Shown here: piece by piece, positions 40,474 to 52,835 of the stretch
Layout of the letters: each line of letters begins with the position of its first letter
How positions within the stretch are numbered: the stretch's first letter is position 1
Origin: Mycobacterium sp. E1214
Lineage (GTDB): Bacteria; Actinomycetota; Actinomycetes; Mycobacteriales; Mycobacteriaceae
DNA length: 64,000 nucleotides
Assembly (NCBI RefSeq): GCF_001666755.1
Contig: NZ_LZJC01000165.1
Location: 54,325-118,324 of the forward strand
Direction: 5' to 3'
Made by a program: the position numbers and the translations under genes
The notes under the pieces: model-generated
Told to the model about the DNA's origin: nothing
Databases searched by the model: none
The model's input: only the letters and a program-made list of their open reading frames with translations

Positions 40474-40925
40474 GATTCCTCCGTATCTGATCAATCAATC
40501 GCAATCGATCTCTTTGTGTCTCTGCCGGGTACTTCAGCCAGCGGGAACGACCGTACTGCGGCCTCCTGACGAAATCTAACCCGCCCCCCTGGTTACGGGG
40601 ACAAACGCCCAGCATGACCGGGGGTGCGGCGCGGTCACGCGCGGCGCCCCAACCGGCGCGGCGAACCCCCGCGCACCGACCGGCAGGGCCCCTCACCCGG
40701 CCGTCGCGGATTCCGCTTACAGGGCTCTGAACAGCGGTTATGCCGTGTCGGAGCGGGCAGTGCGCGCCGCCGGAGGCGTTGCGGCGGGCCGCCGCGGCGG
40801 GGCGCCGGCGCGAACCCGGCGCGCCCGGTGCGGCGGATCACGCATTTTTCGTGCCGTGTCGCGCGTGTCGCGCCGGCGGTCGCTGCAGGTCGGCGCCCCT
40901 GCGCGGGCGCCGCGGCGGCGTCTGG
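40474..40925. other. Intergenic region between mihF and pyrF
   Basis: About 450 bases hold no convincing gene. In M. tuberculosis this interval contains PE15 and PPE20; here both are absent and no remnant of a PE or PPE motif is readable. The left part contains the mihF leader and a possible TACGGT -10. The right part (from about 40,780) is extremely GC-rich with many short GCGC and GGCGCC palindromes, which may help end pyrF transcription. Confidence 0.5.
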
Positions 40926-41749
40926 CTAGAGCGACTGCAGGTAGGACACGGCGTCCAGCATCCGTTCGGCGGCGGCCCGCAGGTCCGCCACGTTCGGGCC
41001 GGCGCGCAGCACCTCGCGGGCCACCGCGGGCAGCAGCTGCCCGGGGTCGGCCCCGCCGAGCCCGGCCAGCCCCTCGGGCCGGCCGCCCTGCACGCCGAGG
41101 CCGGGCACCAGGACCGGGCCGCCCAGCGCGCTCAGGTCGGGCGGCGTGAGGACCGTCGCGCCGACCACGACGCCGACGTAGCCGGGCCCGAACGGGGCGG
41201 CCGACCGGTTCACCACGGCGGCCTGGTCGACGACCAGCTGCGCGACCGTGCGGCCGTCGAACGCGGCGCGCTGCACCGTCGCGCCCTCCGGGTTGGAGGT
41301 GGCGGCCAGCACGAACACCCCGCGGTCGTTGGCCGCGGCGGTCTCGAGCAGCGGCCGCAGGGAGCCGAACCCGAGGTAGGGGGCGGCCGTCACGGCGTCC
41401 GCGGCCAGCGGGGAGTCGCCCGCCCACGCCGTGGCGTAGGCGGCCATGGTCGTGCCGATGTCACCGCGCTTGGCGTCGGCGAGCACCAGCACGCCGGCCG
41501 CCCGCAGCGCGGCGATGGTGCGTTCGAGCACGGCGAAGCCCGCCGCGCCGTACGCCTCGAAGAACGCCACCTGCGGTTTGACGACGGCGAATCCGGCGAA
41601 CGCCTCGACGCAGATGTCGCTGAAGGCCGCCAGCCCGTCGGCGCTGGTGGGCAGGCCCCAGGCCCGCAGCAGCTCGGTGTGCGGGTCGATGCCCAGGCAC
41701 AGCGGCCCGCGGCTGGCTTTGGCCGCGGCCAACCGGGCGCCGAACCCGG

Positions 41750-41753
<4 letters not shown>
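40926..41753 (-). CDS. pyrF: Orotidine 5'-phosphate decarboxylase
   Basis: A 275-residue enzyme that decarboxylates OMP to UMP, the last step of pyrimidine synthesis. The catalytic DAKRGD motif is at 93-98 with Lys95. LCLGIDPHTELL (18-29) and VVKPQVAFFEAYG match the actinobacterial type 2 family. The GTG start at 41753 overlaps the carB stop (GTGA). It is the last gene of the pyr operon, after carB. Nothing is missing. Confidence 0.95.
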
Positions 41754-45126
<3,373 letters not shown>

Positions 45127-45127
<1 letters not shown>

Positions 45128-46260
45128 TAGCGCCCCTTTCCGCGATGTTGCTCCGCCATCAGATCGATGAACTGGTCGAACAGGTACTCCGCATCGTGCG
45201 GCCCGCCCGCGGCCTCGGGATGGTACTGCACCGAAAACGCGGGTCCGTCAACGAGTTTGACGCCCTCGACCACCCCGTCGTTGGCGCAGGTGTGGCTCAC
45301 GACCGCCGGGCCGAACGGGGTGTCGAACCGCTGGCCGGCCTCCCCCTCCAGCGCGAAGCCGTGGTTCTGGGAGGTGACGGCCACCCGGCCGGTCACGTGG
45401 TCGATCACCGGGATGTTGATGCCGCGGTGCCCGAAGACCATCTTGTAGGTGGACAGTCCCAGCGCGCGGCCCAGAATCTGGTTGCCGAAGCAGATGCCGA
45501 ACAGCGGGATCCCGGCGCCCAGCACCTCGCGGGTGAGCGCGACCACATGGTCGGCGGTCGCCGGATCGCCGGGGCCGTTGGACAAGAAGACGCCGTCGGG
45601 TTGCAGGTCGGCGATCCGCTCGAACGTCGCCGACGACGGCAGGACGTGGGTGCGGATGCCGCGCCGGGCGAAGTTGCGCGGCGTGTTGGTCTTGATGCCC
45701 AGGTCCAGGGCGGCGACGGTGAACCGTTGCGGCCCTTCGGGATCCACGACGTAAGCGTCGGGCGTGGTGACCTCCCCCGCGAGGTCGGCACCCAGCATCG
45801 AGGGCTGCTCCCGCACGCGTCGCACCAGTTCCTGCGGGTCGGCGAGCGCGTCGCCGGAGAACACCCCGGCCTTCATGGACCCGCGGGTGCGCAGGTGCCG
45901 CACCACCGCGCGGGTGTCGATGCCGGCGATCCCGACGATCTGCTGACGGACCAGCTCGTCCTCCAGGGTGCCGTTGGCGCGCCAGTTCGACACCCGCGGC
46001 GACGGATCGCGCACCGCGTACCCGGCCACCCAGATCTTGTCGCCGCGGCTCTCGGCGTCCTCGGAGTTCCAGCCGGTGTTGCCGATCTGCGGGGCGGTGG
46101 CCACCACGATCTGGCGGTGATAGCTCGGGTCGGTCAGCGTCTCCTGGTAGCCGGACATGCCGGTGGAAAACACCGCCTCGCCCAGCGTTTGACCGACCTT
46201 GCCGAACGCCGTGCCGGTGAAGACGCGGCCGTCTTCGAGAACCAACTGCGCCTTGCTCAC
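45127..46260 (-). CDS. carA: Carbamoyl-phosphate synthase small subunit
   Basis: A 377-residue glutamine amidotransferase subunit that feeds ammonia to CarB. The N-terminal CarA domain has GEAVFSTGMSGYQETLTDPSY; the class I glutaminase has the nucleophile Cys257 in FGICFGNQILGRALG and the C-terminal YHPEAAGGPHD. The GTG at 46260 overlaps the stop of the upstream membrane-protein gene as GTGA. It is fifth in the pyrR-first operon. Confidence 0.95.
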
Positions 46261-46778
46261 GCTACCTCTTCCTCCCGGCCGTCCCGCCGGTCTTCCAGCC
46301 ACCCGTCATAGTCGTGGCGGTCGTTGCCCCGAAATCCGGTGTCGATCTCGACGCCCGAGGGCAGCCGCCAGCGAATCGCCAGGATCGAGTTCTTGCCGGC
46401 GACCTTGCCGGCCATGCCGCGCTCCGTGCGGACGGCCGAAATCGCTTCCTGCGGAATCCAGATGGGGTTGGCGCGGATGCGCTCGAGCAGGATGCCCGCG
46501 GAGTATCGGGTCAACACCGCCTTGCTGCGGTATCCCAGGTCGCCGGCCGTGATCCGGTCGTTCCACGCCGGTGCCAGCGTGCAGCCGACATAGACGCCCG
46601 GGATGGTGGCGATCGCGGCGCCGACGGTGTCGGGCACGTCGGGCAGTTCACCGATGAGCTCCGTCTGCCGCTGCGCGCGGTGTCGCCAGCCGCGCATCAT
46701 CAGCTGAATCACCACGGCGATGACCACCACCAGCACGGCCGCGAAGATGAGCGACCCGACCAAGGTGCCGGAATTCAT
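46257..46778 (-). CDS. Membrane-anchored PH-like protein (Rv1382 type)
   Basis: A 173-residue protein of unknown role with one N-terminal membrane helix (about 5-27, GTLVGSLIFAAVLVVVIAVV) and a cytoplasmic domain with GVYVGCTLAPAWNDRI, GYRSKAVLTRY and the C-terminal DTGFRGNDRHDYDGWL. Position and length match Rv1382, always between pyrC and carA in mycobacteria. The ATG at 46778 overlaps the pyrC stop (ATGA) and its own stop overlaps carA, so it is co-translated within the pyrimidine operon, which hints at a role tied to the pathway or its membrane localisation. Confidence 0.82.
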   Translation of the reverse strand: MNSGTLVGSLIFAAVLVVVIAVVIQLMMRGWRHRAQRQTELIGELPDVPDTVGAAIATIPGVYVGCTLAPAWNDRITAGDLGYRSKAVLTRYSAGILLERIRANPIWIPQEAISAVRTERGMAGKVAGKNSILAIRWRLPSGVEIDTGFRGNDRHDYDGWLEDRRDGREEEVA

Positions 46779-48079
46779 GCCGGGCACTTCCCTTCTCGCG
46801 CGGTCACCGTGCCGCGCAACAGGGTGGCGGTCACGGTGGCGGGCAGGGTCATCGCCTCGAACGGCGTGTTGGCCGACCGGCTGGCCAAGCCGGACCCGGC
46901 GACGGTCCAGGTGGCGTCCGGGTCGACGACCGTGAGGTTGGCCGGTTCGCCGACCTCTAGCGGCCGGCCCTGGTCCGGCAACCCGACGATGCGCGCGGGG
47001 TTCTCGCTCATCACCCGGGCCACGCCGCGCCAATCCAACAGCCCCGGCACCACCATGGTCTGCACCACGACCGACAGCGCCGTCTGCAGCCCCAGCATGC
47101 CGGGCCGCGCGGCGGAGAACTCGCAGCACTTCTCGTGCTCGGCGTGCGGCGCGTGATCGGTGGCCACGCAGTCGATGACGCCGGCGGCCAGCGCCTCGCG
47201 CAGCGCCGCGGCGTCGGTGGCCTCCCGCAGCGGCGGGTTGACGCGATTCACCCCTTCGTAGCTGGCCAGCCTGCCGTCGTCGAGCATCAGGTGGTGCGGG
47301 GTGACCTCGGCAGTGATCGAAATTCCTTGCGCCTTAGCCCATTTCAGCAACTCGACGGTGCCGGCGGTGGAGGCGTGGCAGATGTGCACCCGGGCGCCGG
47401 CGTCACGCGCCAGCAGCGCGTCGCGCGCGACGATCGACTCCTCGGCCGCCCGCGGCCACCCCGACAAGCCGAGGCGCGCGGCGGTGGGTCCCTCGTGGGC
47501 GACCGCACCGACGGTCAACCGGGGCTCCTCGGCGTGCTGCGCGACCAGCACACCGAGGCCGGTGGCGTATTCCAGGGCGCGACGCATCACCAGCGGGTCG
47601 TGCACGCAGACACCGTCGTCGGAGAACATCCGGACCTGGGCGGCACCGGCGGCCATCATGCCCATCTCGGTGAGTTCGGTGCCGGCCAGGCCGACGGTGA
47701 CGGCTCCCACGGGGTGCACATCGACGAGGCCGACCTGCTGACCGCGGTGCCATACGTGGTCGGTGACCACCGGGCTGTCGGCGACCGGGTTGGTGTTGGC
47801 CATCGCGAAGACCGCGGTGTAGCCGCCCAACGCCGCTGCGGCCGAGCCGGTTTCGATGTCCTCGGCGTATTCGCGGCCCGGCTCGCGCAGGTGGGTGTGC
47901 AGGTCGACGAACCCGGGCAGCAACACCTGCCCGGCCGCGTCGAGCACGTCGGCCGTGTCGGGGACGTCGAGGCCGGTCCCGATCCGGGCGATCTGACCCT
48001 CGAAGCCGGGAACGTCGACGAGCACGTCGACGGGGTCGCCCTCCCCGTACAACCGCACGCCGCGGATCAGCACCGTCAC
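46775..48079 (-). CDS. pyrC: Dihydroorotase
   Basis: A 434-residue type I dihydroorotase that cyclises carbamoyl aspartate. Zinc-binding His61 and His63 lie in GFVDLHTHLREPG, with GYTAVFAMANTNP and the later CHASTAGTVELL, TPHHLMLDD and DCVATDHAPHA blocks. The GTG start overlaps the pyrB stop (GTGA); the longer frame runs into pyrB and is not used. It precedes the Rv1382-like gene with overlap. Confidence 0.95.
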   Translation of the reverse strand: MTVLIRGVRLYGEGDPVDVLVDVPGFEGQIARIGTGLDVPDTADVLDAAGQVLLPGFVDLHTHLREPGREYAEDIETGSAAAALGGYTAVFAMANTNPVADSPVVTDHVWHRGQQVGLVDVHPVGAVTVGLAGTELTEMGMMAAGAAQVRMFSDDGVCVHDPLVMRRALEYATGLGVLVAQHAEEPRLTVGAVAHEGPTAARLGLSGWPRAAEESIVARDALLARDAGARVHICHASTAGTVELLKWAKAQGISITAEVTPHHLMLDDGRLASYEGVNRVNPPLREATDAAALREALAAGVIDCVATDHAPHAEHEKCCEFSAARPGMLGLQTALSVVVQTMVVPGLLDWRGVARVMSENPARIVGLPDQGRPLEVGEPANLTVVDPDATWTVAGSGLASRSANTPFEAMTLPATVTATLLRGTVTAREGKCPA

Positions 48080-49035
48080 GCCACACCCACCTCCCCGGCG
48101 GACTCGGTGCCGACCAGCACGTGGAACAGCACCGCCATCCGCACGTGCACACCGTTGGAAACCTGTTGCAGCACTGCCGATTGCGAGGAGTCGGCCACCG
48201 AGGAGGCGATCTCCATGCCGCGCAGCATCGGGCCGGGGTGCAGCACCACGGCGTGACCGGGCAGCAGCGCCTGGCGCCGATCGGAGAGCCCGTAGCGGGC
48301 GGAGTATTCGCGCACCGACGGGAAGAAGCCGCCGTTCATCCGCTCGGCCTGCACCCGCAGCATCAGCACCGCGTCGGCGGCGGGCAGCTCGGCGTCGAGG
48401 TCCCCGGTGACGGTGACGGGCCAGCCGTCGACCCCCACCGGCAGCAGCGTCGGCGGGGCGACCAGCACTACCTCCGCGCCCAGGGTGTGCAGCAGCATCA
48501 CGTTCGAGCGCGCGACCCGGCTGTGCAGGATGTCGCCGACGATCACGACGCGCCGACCCTCGATGCCACCCAGCCGCTGGCGGATGGTCAACGCGTCCAG
48601 CAGCGCCTGGGTCGGGTGCTCGTGCGTGCCGTCGCCGGCGTTGATCACCGACGGACCCGAATTCTCCTGCGCCGCAGTCCAGTCGGCGAGTAGGTGAGCC
48701 GCCCCAGAGGCCGGGTGGCGAATGATGAGCGCGTCGGCGCCGGCCGCGCGCAGGGTCAGGGCGGTGTCGCGCAGCGACTCCCCCTTGCCGACGGACGACC
48801 CCGTCGCGCTGACGTTGATGACGTCGGCGCTCATCCATTTGCCGGCCACCTCGAACGACACCCGGGTGCGGGTGGAGTTCTCGTAGAACATCGTGATGAT
48901 CGTGCGGCCGCGCAGCGTCGGCAGCTTCTTGATCTCGCGGCCCACCAGCGCCTGGGAGAACCGGTCGGCGTCGTCGAGGATGGCGGTGGCGTCGTCGCGG
49001 GTCAGGTCACCGGCGGCGAGAAGGTGGCGGGTCAT
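48076..49035 (-). CDS. pyrB: Aspartate carbamoyltransferase catalytic subunit
   Basis: A 319-residue enzyme joining carbamoyl phosphate to aspartate. The carbamoyl-phosphate loop FYENSTRTR is at 50-58 and GKGESLRDTA supplies the second loop; IRHPASGAAHLLAD and RVQAERMN follow. It overlaps pyrR upstream and pyrC downstream (ATGA and GTGA), so the operon is fully coupled. No regulatory chain (pyrI) gene is present, as expected in mycobacteria. Confidence 0.95.
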   Translation of the reverse strand: MTRHLLAAGDLTRDDATAILDDADRFSQALVGREIKKLPTLRGRTIITMFYENSTRTRVSFEVAGKWMSADVINVSATGSSVGKGESLRDTALTLRAAGADALIIRHPASGAAHLLADWTAAQENSGPSVINAGDGTHEHPTQALLDALTIRQRLGGIEGRRVVIVGDILHSRVARSNVMLLHTLGAEVVLVAPPTLLPVGVDGWPVTVTGDLDAELPAADAVLMLRVQAERMNGGFFPSVREYSARYGLSDRRQALLPGHAVVLHPGPMLRGMEIASSVADSSQSAVLQQVSNGVHVRMAVLFHVLVGTESAGEVGVA

Positions 49036-49616
49036 CGGGAAATCACCACCCCGTCGCGGTCGTCGTGCTCGCTCAGCAGGACGTGCACGCTCTCGGTGCG
49101 CGAGGTGGGGACGTTCTTGCCGACGTAGTCGGCGCGCAGCGGCAGCTCGCGGTGGCCGCGGTCCACCAGCACCGCCAGCTGCACCACCCGGGGGCGGCCG
49201 ACGTCGCGCAGCGCGTCGAGCGCGGAACGCACCGAGCGGCCGGAGTACAGGACGTCGTCGACCAGGATCACCAGGGCGCCGTCGATGCCGCCCGCCGGGA
49301 TCGCGGTGGCCTCCAGCGGACGGGGCGGCTTCTGCATCAGGTCGTCGCGGTACAGCGTGATGTCCAGGGCGCCGTGCCCGACCTGCACGCCGCTGTATTC
49401 GCCGATGTGAGCGGCCAGCCGGTTGGCGAGGATGACCCCGCGGGTCGGGATGCCCAACAGCACCACGCGCGGCGCATCCGGCGCGTCCAACGCGGTCTTT
49501 TCGATGATCTGATGCGCGATACGGGAGATGGTGCGGCCCACGTCGGCCGCCGACATCAACTCCCGGGACTCGCCGCCCTTGATACCGGCAGAGCCGGCGT
49601 CGCCCGCAGCACCCAT
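49032..49616 (-). CDS. pyrR: Pyrimidine operon regulator PyrR
   Basis: A 194-residue RNA-binding regulator with a type I phosphoribosyltransferase fold and, in many species, uracil phosphoribosyltransferase activity. The PRPP loop VILVDDVLYSGRS is at 116-128; GIPTRGVILANRLA and DITLYRDDL are other family motifs. In M. smegmatis PyrR represses translation of its operon by binding a leader stem-loop that hides the ribosome site. A matching stem-loop lies here at 49638-49655. The start ATG is 13 bases after AAGGAGG; a second AAGG is closer. It heads the operon. Confidence 0.93.
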   Translation of the reverse strand: MGAAGDAGSAGIKGGESRELMSAADVGRTISRIAHQIIEKTALDAPDAPRVVLLGIPTRGVILANRLAAHIGEYSGVQVGHGALDITLYRDDLMQKPPRPLEATAIPAGGIDGALVILVDDVLYSGRSVRSALDALRDVGRPRVVQLAVLVDRGHRELPLRADYVGKNVPTSRTESVHVLLSEHDDRDGVVISR

Positions 49617-49637
49617 GCGAAAACCTTGACCTCCTTC

Positions 49638-49655
49638 TCCGCCTCTCCGGACGGA
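49638..49655 (-). promoter_or_regulatory. PyrR-binding RNA stem-loop in the pyr leader
   Basis: On the minus strand UCCGUC pairs with GGCGGA around loop CGGAGA, giving the CNGNGAGG-type loop that PyrR recognises. AAGGAGG follows 1 base later at 49630-49636, so a bound protein would block ribosomes. This agrees with the translational repression described for M. smegmatis PyrR. Confidence 0.7.
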
Positions 49656-49681
49656 TCGTTAAAGGATGTCGACTGCCCGGC

Positions 49682-49687
49682 AGCCTA
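49682..49687 (-). promoter_or_regulatory. Candidate -10 TAGGCT of the pyr operon
   Basis: TAGGCT on the minus strand would start transcription near 49,675, leaving a leader of about 60 bases that holds the PyrR stem-loop and the ribosome site. Confidence 0.45.
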
Positions 49688-49745
49688 GCATCTCTTCACG
49701 CGAGGTCGCGGCGGCGTGTCGGCAAACACCGGCACGCCGGCGTCG

Positions 49746-50171
49746 CTAAGCGCAGTACTGCCCGTTGAGCAGACAGTTCGTCGGTGGCGCGTAGGTGCCG
49801 GTGACCACGCCCCGGAAACCGCCGGTGGCCGAGCTCCCGGGCGCGATGGAGTGATTCCAGTTGGCGGGCGTGAGGATGTAGTGAGTGCCGGACTGGGTGA
49901 CGGTGCTGTTCCAGGTGTGCAGGACGGACTCGTTGGCCGGCAGGTCGAACTCGAGCTTCCAATCGGGCAGCGTCGCCGCACTGGCGTTGGTGACGGTGAA
50001 GTGGGCGATGAAGCCGTCCTGCCACGCGTGGGACACCGACAGCGTCGCCGTAACCGCGGCCGCGTGAGCCGCCGGGGCGATAGCGAGCCCCGCGGTGGCG
50101 GTGATCGCCGCCGAGACGATCACGGGAAGCGCTGCGCGCCAGCGTTTCACGGAGATGTTCAGTCCGGCCAT
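49746..50171 (-). CDS. Secreted protein with a single CBM2 carbohydrate-binding domain
   Basis: A 141-residue exported protein. A signal peptide (ISVKRWRAALPVIVSAA onward, cleavage likely after AHA) is followed by one family 2 carbohydrate-binding module: AWQDGFIAHFTVTNASA, DWKLEFDLPANESVLHTWNS and NWNHSIAPGSSATGGFRG, with Trp residues placed as in cellulose- or chitin-binding members. No catalytic domain exists. It ends CLLNGQYCA with two Cys. TAGTCT lies 8 bases before the ATG at 50171, so the mRNA may be nearly leaderless. Target polysaccharide unknown. Confidence 0.8.
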   Translation of the reverse strand: MAGLNISVKRWRAALPVIVSAAITATAGLAIAPAAHAAAVTATLSVSHAWQDGFIAHFTVTNASAATLPDWKLEFDLPANESVLHTWNSTVTQSGTHYILTPANWNHSIAPGSSATGGFRGVVTGTYAPPTNCLLNGQYCA

Positions 50172-50267
50172 AGCACCCAAGACTAGAGCCCGGCTTTGTG
50201 AACTCACCCCCGCGGCGCGGGTGCGCTGCCGGACCTTTGCGTAACCGCAACCGTCACGAAATCCGGG

Positions 50268-50510
50268 CTAGCGTCGATGCGGCAGCAAGTAGTCGAGGTC
50301 CCGGCGCAAGGCGTGCAGGGCATGGTGCAGGCGACACTTCACCACCGGTTCGGTGATGTTCAGGTCGGCCGCGATCCGGCGCGTCGTCCAGCGCAGGCAG
50401 TATGCCCGCACGAAGACCTCGCGATGCGACTGCTCCAGGCGATCGAGTGCCTCCGACACCGCCGCGCGGTCGAACAGCGCACCCAACGCGTCGATCCCCT
50501 GGGCTTTCAC
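50268..50510 (-). CDS. Sigma-70 region-4-only protein
   Basis: An 80-residue protein that is nearly all sigma region 4: EALDRLEQSHREVFVRAYCLRWTTRRIAADLNITEPVVKCRLHHALHALRRDL, the helix-turn-helix that contacts the -35 element. Region 2 of an ECF sigma factor is absent. The ATG overlaps the stop of the upstream GntR gene (ATGA), so the two are translated together. It may be a remnant of a sigma factor, or a small regulator acting as an anti-activator or accessory DNA-binding protein. Codon use looks normal, which argues against recent decay. Confidence 0.65.
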   Translation of the reverse strand: MKAQGIDALGALFDRAAVSEALDRLEQSHREVFVRAYCLRWTTRRIAADLNITEPVVKCRLHHALHALRRDLDYLLPHRR

Positions 50511-51217
50511 GAGGGCACGTCCGTCGTGCGGTGGCCGTCGACGCCGGCCGTCACCGCCAGCGAGTTACCGGCGTGCCCGACCTCCTTTTCCAGCAGGTAG
50601 CCGAGGATGAAGTCGTGCGACGTCGCCAGGTGCTCGCGGACCAGGCGGGCGGCCAACGCGGCGTCGCCGGCCTCGACGGCCGCCAGGATGTCCAGGTGTT
50701 CTCGCACCAGGTGCTCGGTCTGCCCGATCACCTCGAGGTGGACGTAGAGGTAGCGGTCGGTCAGCCCGCGTAATCGTTCGACGAGCTCGATCATTCGCGG
50801 GCGGTTCGCGCGCTGGTACACCGCCGCGTGGAAGTCCGCGTTGGCGGTCAGCCAGGTGCGCGCGTCGGCATACTCCTCCATGATCTCGAGCTGCCTGCGC
50901 ATGGTCAGCAGGTCCGCCCGGCCGACGTTCGGGACGGCGATCTGGGTGGCGAGCGGCTCAACCGCCTCGCGCAGCTCGTAGAGCTCCTGCAACTCCGCCA
51001 CCGACATTCCCCGCACAGCCGCGGTCGCGTTGGACGTCGGATCCACCAGGCCTTCACCGGCGAGGATCTGCAGCGCGTCACGAACCGGAATGCGGCTCAC
51101 CGAGAACCGGGCGGCCAGGCTGTGCTGGGAGAGCTTTGCCCCGGGCGCCAAGCCGCCGTGCAGAATCTCCGAGCGCAGCTGCGCCGCCACCCGTTCCGCC
51201 GCAGTTCCGTATGCCAT
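50507..51217 (-). CDS. GntR-family (FCD) transcriptional regulator
   Basis: A 236-residue regulator with a GntR winged helix (AAQLRSEILHGGLAPGAKLSQHSLAARFSVSRIPVRDALQILAGEGLVD, about 10-60) and a C-terminal FCD domain, a helical bundle that usually binds a carboxylate and a metal (ELYELREAVEPLA, NADFHAAVYQRANRPRMIEL, EHLDILAAVEAGDAALAARLVREHL). The metal-binding Asp and His residues appear present. It overlaps the sigma-like ORF downstream. A pair of TGTATA repeats just upstream may be its operator. Targets are unknown. Confidence 0.87.
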   Translation of the reverse strand: MAYGTAAERVAAQLRSEILHGGLAPGAKLSQHSLAARFSVSRIPVRDALQILAGEGLVDPTSNATAAVRGMSVAELQELYELREAVEPLATQIAVPNVGRADLLTMRRQLEIMEEYADARTWLTANADFHAAVYQRANRPRMIELVERLRGLTDRYLYVHLEVIGQTEHLVREHLDILAAVEAGDAALAARLVREHLATSHDFILGYLLEKEVGHAGNSLAVTAGVDGHRTTDVPS

Positions 51218-51228
51218 CGCACCATCCT

Positions 51229-51254
51229 GTATACCGGTTGGAGCGATTGTATAT
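51229..51254. promoter_or_regulatory. Paired TGTATA repeats upstream of the GntR gene
   Basis: TGTATA occurs at 51229-51234 and 51249-51254, 20 bases (two helical turns) apart. The first is part of GTATAC, a palindrome of the type FadR-subfamily regulators use. It lies 12 bases before the start, fitting autoregulation. Confidence 0.4.
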
Positions 51255-51321
51255 GCCTAGCGCCGCGACGGCGAGACATGTAGCTACGCGCGTTGTCGGG
51301 AGGCAGCGCCACGTCCGATGA

Positions 51322-51729
51322 ACCGCCGCGAGCGCACGAGGCGGCGCTGACCGGGCGGACCGCGGAGCTGAAGCGGGTGAAGTCCGCCGCCGCGGGCAGG
51401 CGCGGGCTGCTGCGGCGCTGGATGCCTCGCGGCGACGGGACGAGAGCAACGCCGGCGTGCCGGCCGCCCAGTGCGGTCGGGGCGTGGCCAGCGAGATCGC
51501 GCTGGCGCGGCGGGATTTCCCGGCGCGCGGCAGCCGGCATCTGGGGTTCGCCAAGGCGTTGGTGTACGAGATGCCGCACACCCTGGCCGCGCTTGATCTG
51601 CTGGCCCAGGAGCAGGCGTATAGGTTGTATCGGTGGGAGTTGCCTGACTGGCATCCCGTGTACTGGGCCGGTGAGCCCAACGATCTGTTGGTGCTGACCG
51701 CCGACGACCGGCTGCTGCCAAGCGAATAG
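51322..51729 (+). pseudogene. 5' fragment of a DUF222/HNH (13E12-type) gene
   Basis: From 51322 a frame opens after a stop and encodes Arg/Ala-rich sequence leading to GRGVASEIALARRDFPARGSRHLGFAKALVYEMPHTLAAL, recognisable as the DUF222 domain of the mycobacterial 13E12-type HNH endonuclease family. The homology ends near 51,600, and the frame then runs into unrelated sequence (QAYRLYRWELPDWHPVYW) up to the stop at 51729. No start or ribosome site is convincing. The matching 3' part lies at 52836-53396, with about 1.2 kb of foreign DNA between. I treat both as remains of one broken gene. Confidence 0.6.
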
Positions 51730-51741
51730 CTGACGGTTGAG

Positions 51742-52677
51742 TTACAGAAGGTACGCCGAGTACAGACCCGCGTTAGGTGAACCGGGCGCGGTGCGTTGAA
51801 CGTTGATTCGGTAGTCGGGTGCCCGCTGCGATAGCTGCTGCTGCCCGTCGACGAATCGCTGCCGAAGGTCGGCTACGTCATTCGCGGCGTCCGTCCAGAA
51901 CAGCCGTGGCTGCGACGCGTCTATGAAACCCGTGTCGTGTTCGACTGCTTTCGCATAGAGATTTTCGAGCTCGCGGCCGTTCTTGTAGGGCCAATACTTT
52001 TTCAGTCCGTTGAAGATGCCCATGGGTTGGGGGCCCGGCCCCGCTGTCGGCCTTGTTGGGAAGAGGATGCCGGTTTGTTGAAAGCCGATGATGACTGCTT
52101 CGCGTCCACGCTCGACACCGGGGTTCATGGTGTTGCCTTTACGGAGCCTGGATCTATCGCTACTCATATGCGGACAGACCATGGCCGAATACACGATGCA
52201 TGACCAGTGCACGGGACCTGCATCGTCGTGCGATCGGTCGCGCTCGGCGTCTCTGATGTGTTTCGCGTCATGGTCGCCCCATACGCGGTAGACCAGTCCG
52301 CCCGGTTCCAGGGGATGGCCGCATACGGCACAGGCCTTTCCGATCATCAGACAGAACGACCGCACGGGGTCGTTCTGGTCGATTCGAGGTTTTCCATCTA
52401 CCCAGCCGACCTCAGCCGGGAGGTGGAAGCCTCGGTCCTCCGTCGGCAGGTCGGCGATCCAAGGCGGAGCGACAACGGTTGTAGCAGGCACCGGCAGGCC
52501 CCCCGTCTGATCGTGCGCTTGCGGGTTGAAGGTTACCGGCCGCCCCTTGCCGGGCAGCCGGTATTCGCGCCTTCTGTCAACATCGCCAGCAACCCATCTA
52601 CATGCCTGCACGCTGCGGCCTCGGTGTAGTGGGACTGCCGCAGTTCGGTCGGTTTCCCGTTCCGCAGTTCCGTCCAC
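51742..52677 (-). CDS. Hypothetical zinc-ribbon-like protein inside the disrupted HNH gene
   Basis: A frame of up to 311 residues on the strand opposite to the broken HNH gene. The first about 48 residues look non-coding and the true start is uncertain. The later part has AVCGHPLEPGGLVYRVWG and HWSCIVYSAMVCPH, a Cys-x2-Cys and His/Cys set suggesting a small metal site, followed by a charged C-terminal half. Its base composition is less GC-rich than its neighbours. It resembles proteins I associate with mycobacterial prophages or mobile islands, but I cannot name the family. It is probably cargo of the segment that split the HNH gene. Confidence 0.5.
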   Translation of the reverse strand: MDGTAERETDRTAAVPLHRGRSVQACRWVAGDVDRRREYRLPGKGRPVTFNPQAHDQTGGLPVPATTVVAPPWIADLPTEDRGFHLPAEVGWVDGKPRIDQNDPVRSFCLMIGKACAVCGHPLEPGGLVYRVWGDHDAKHIRDAERDRSHDDAGPVHWSCIVYSAMVCPHMSSDRSRLRKGNTMNPGVERGREAVIIGFQQTGILFPTRPTAGPGPQPMGIFNGLKKYWPYKNGRELENLYAKAVEHDTGFIDASQPRLFWTDAANDVADLRQRFVDGQQQLSQRAPDYRINVQRTAPGSPNAGLYSAYLL

Positions 52678-52835
52678 TCGACCCGGAAAAGCTGGGTGCC
52701 GGGGAACGACGTGTGATCGCTGCGGGTGGGCTCAGTAGTTTGGGTCAGTGCTACCTATGTAACGCGTTTGACGATCACGGGGTGACGGTATCTGCGGGTG
52801 CCGACACGGCTGGAGTGCATAAGTGCACAAACTCG

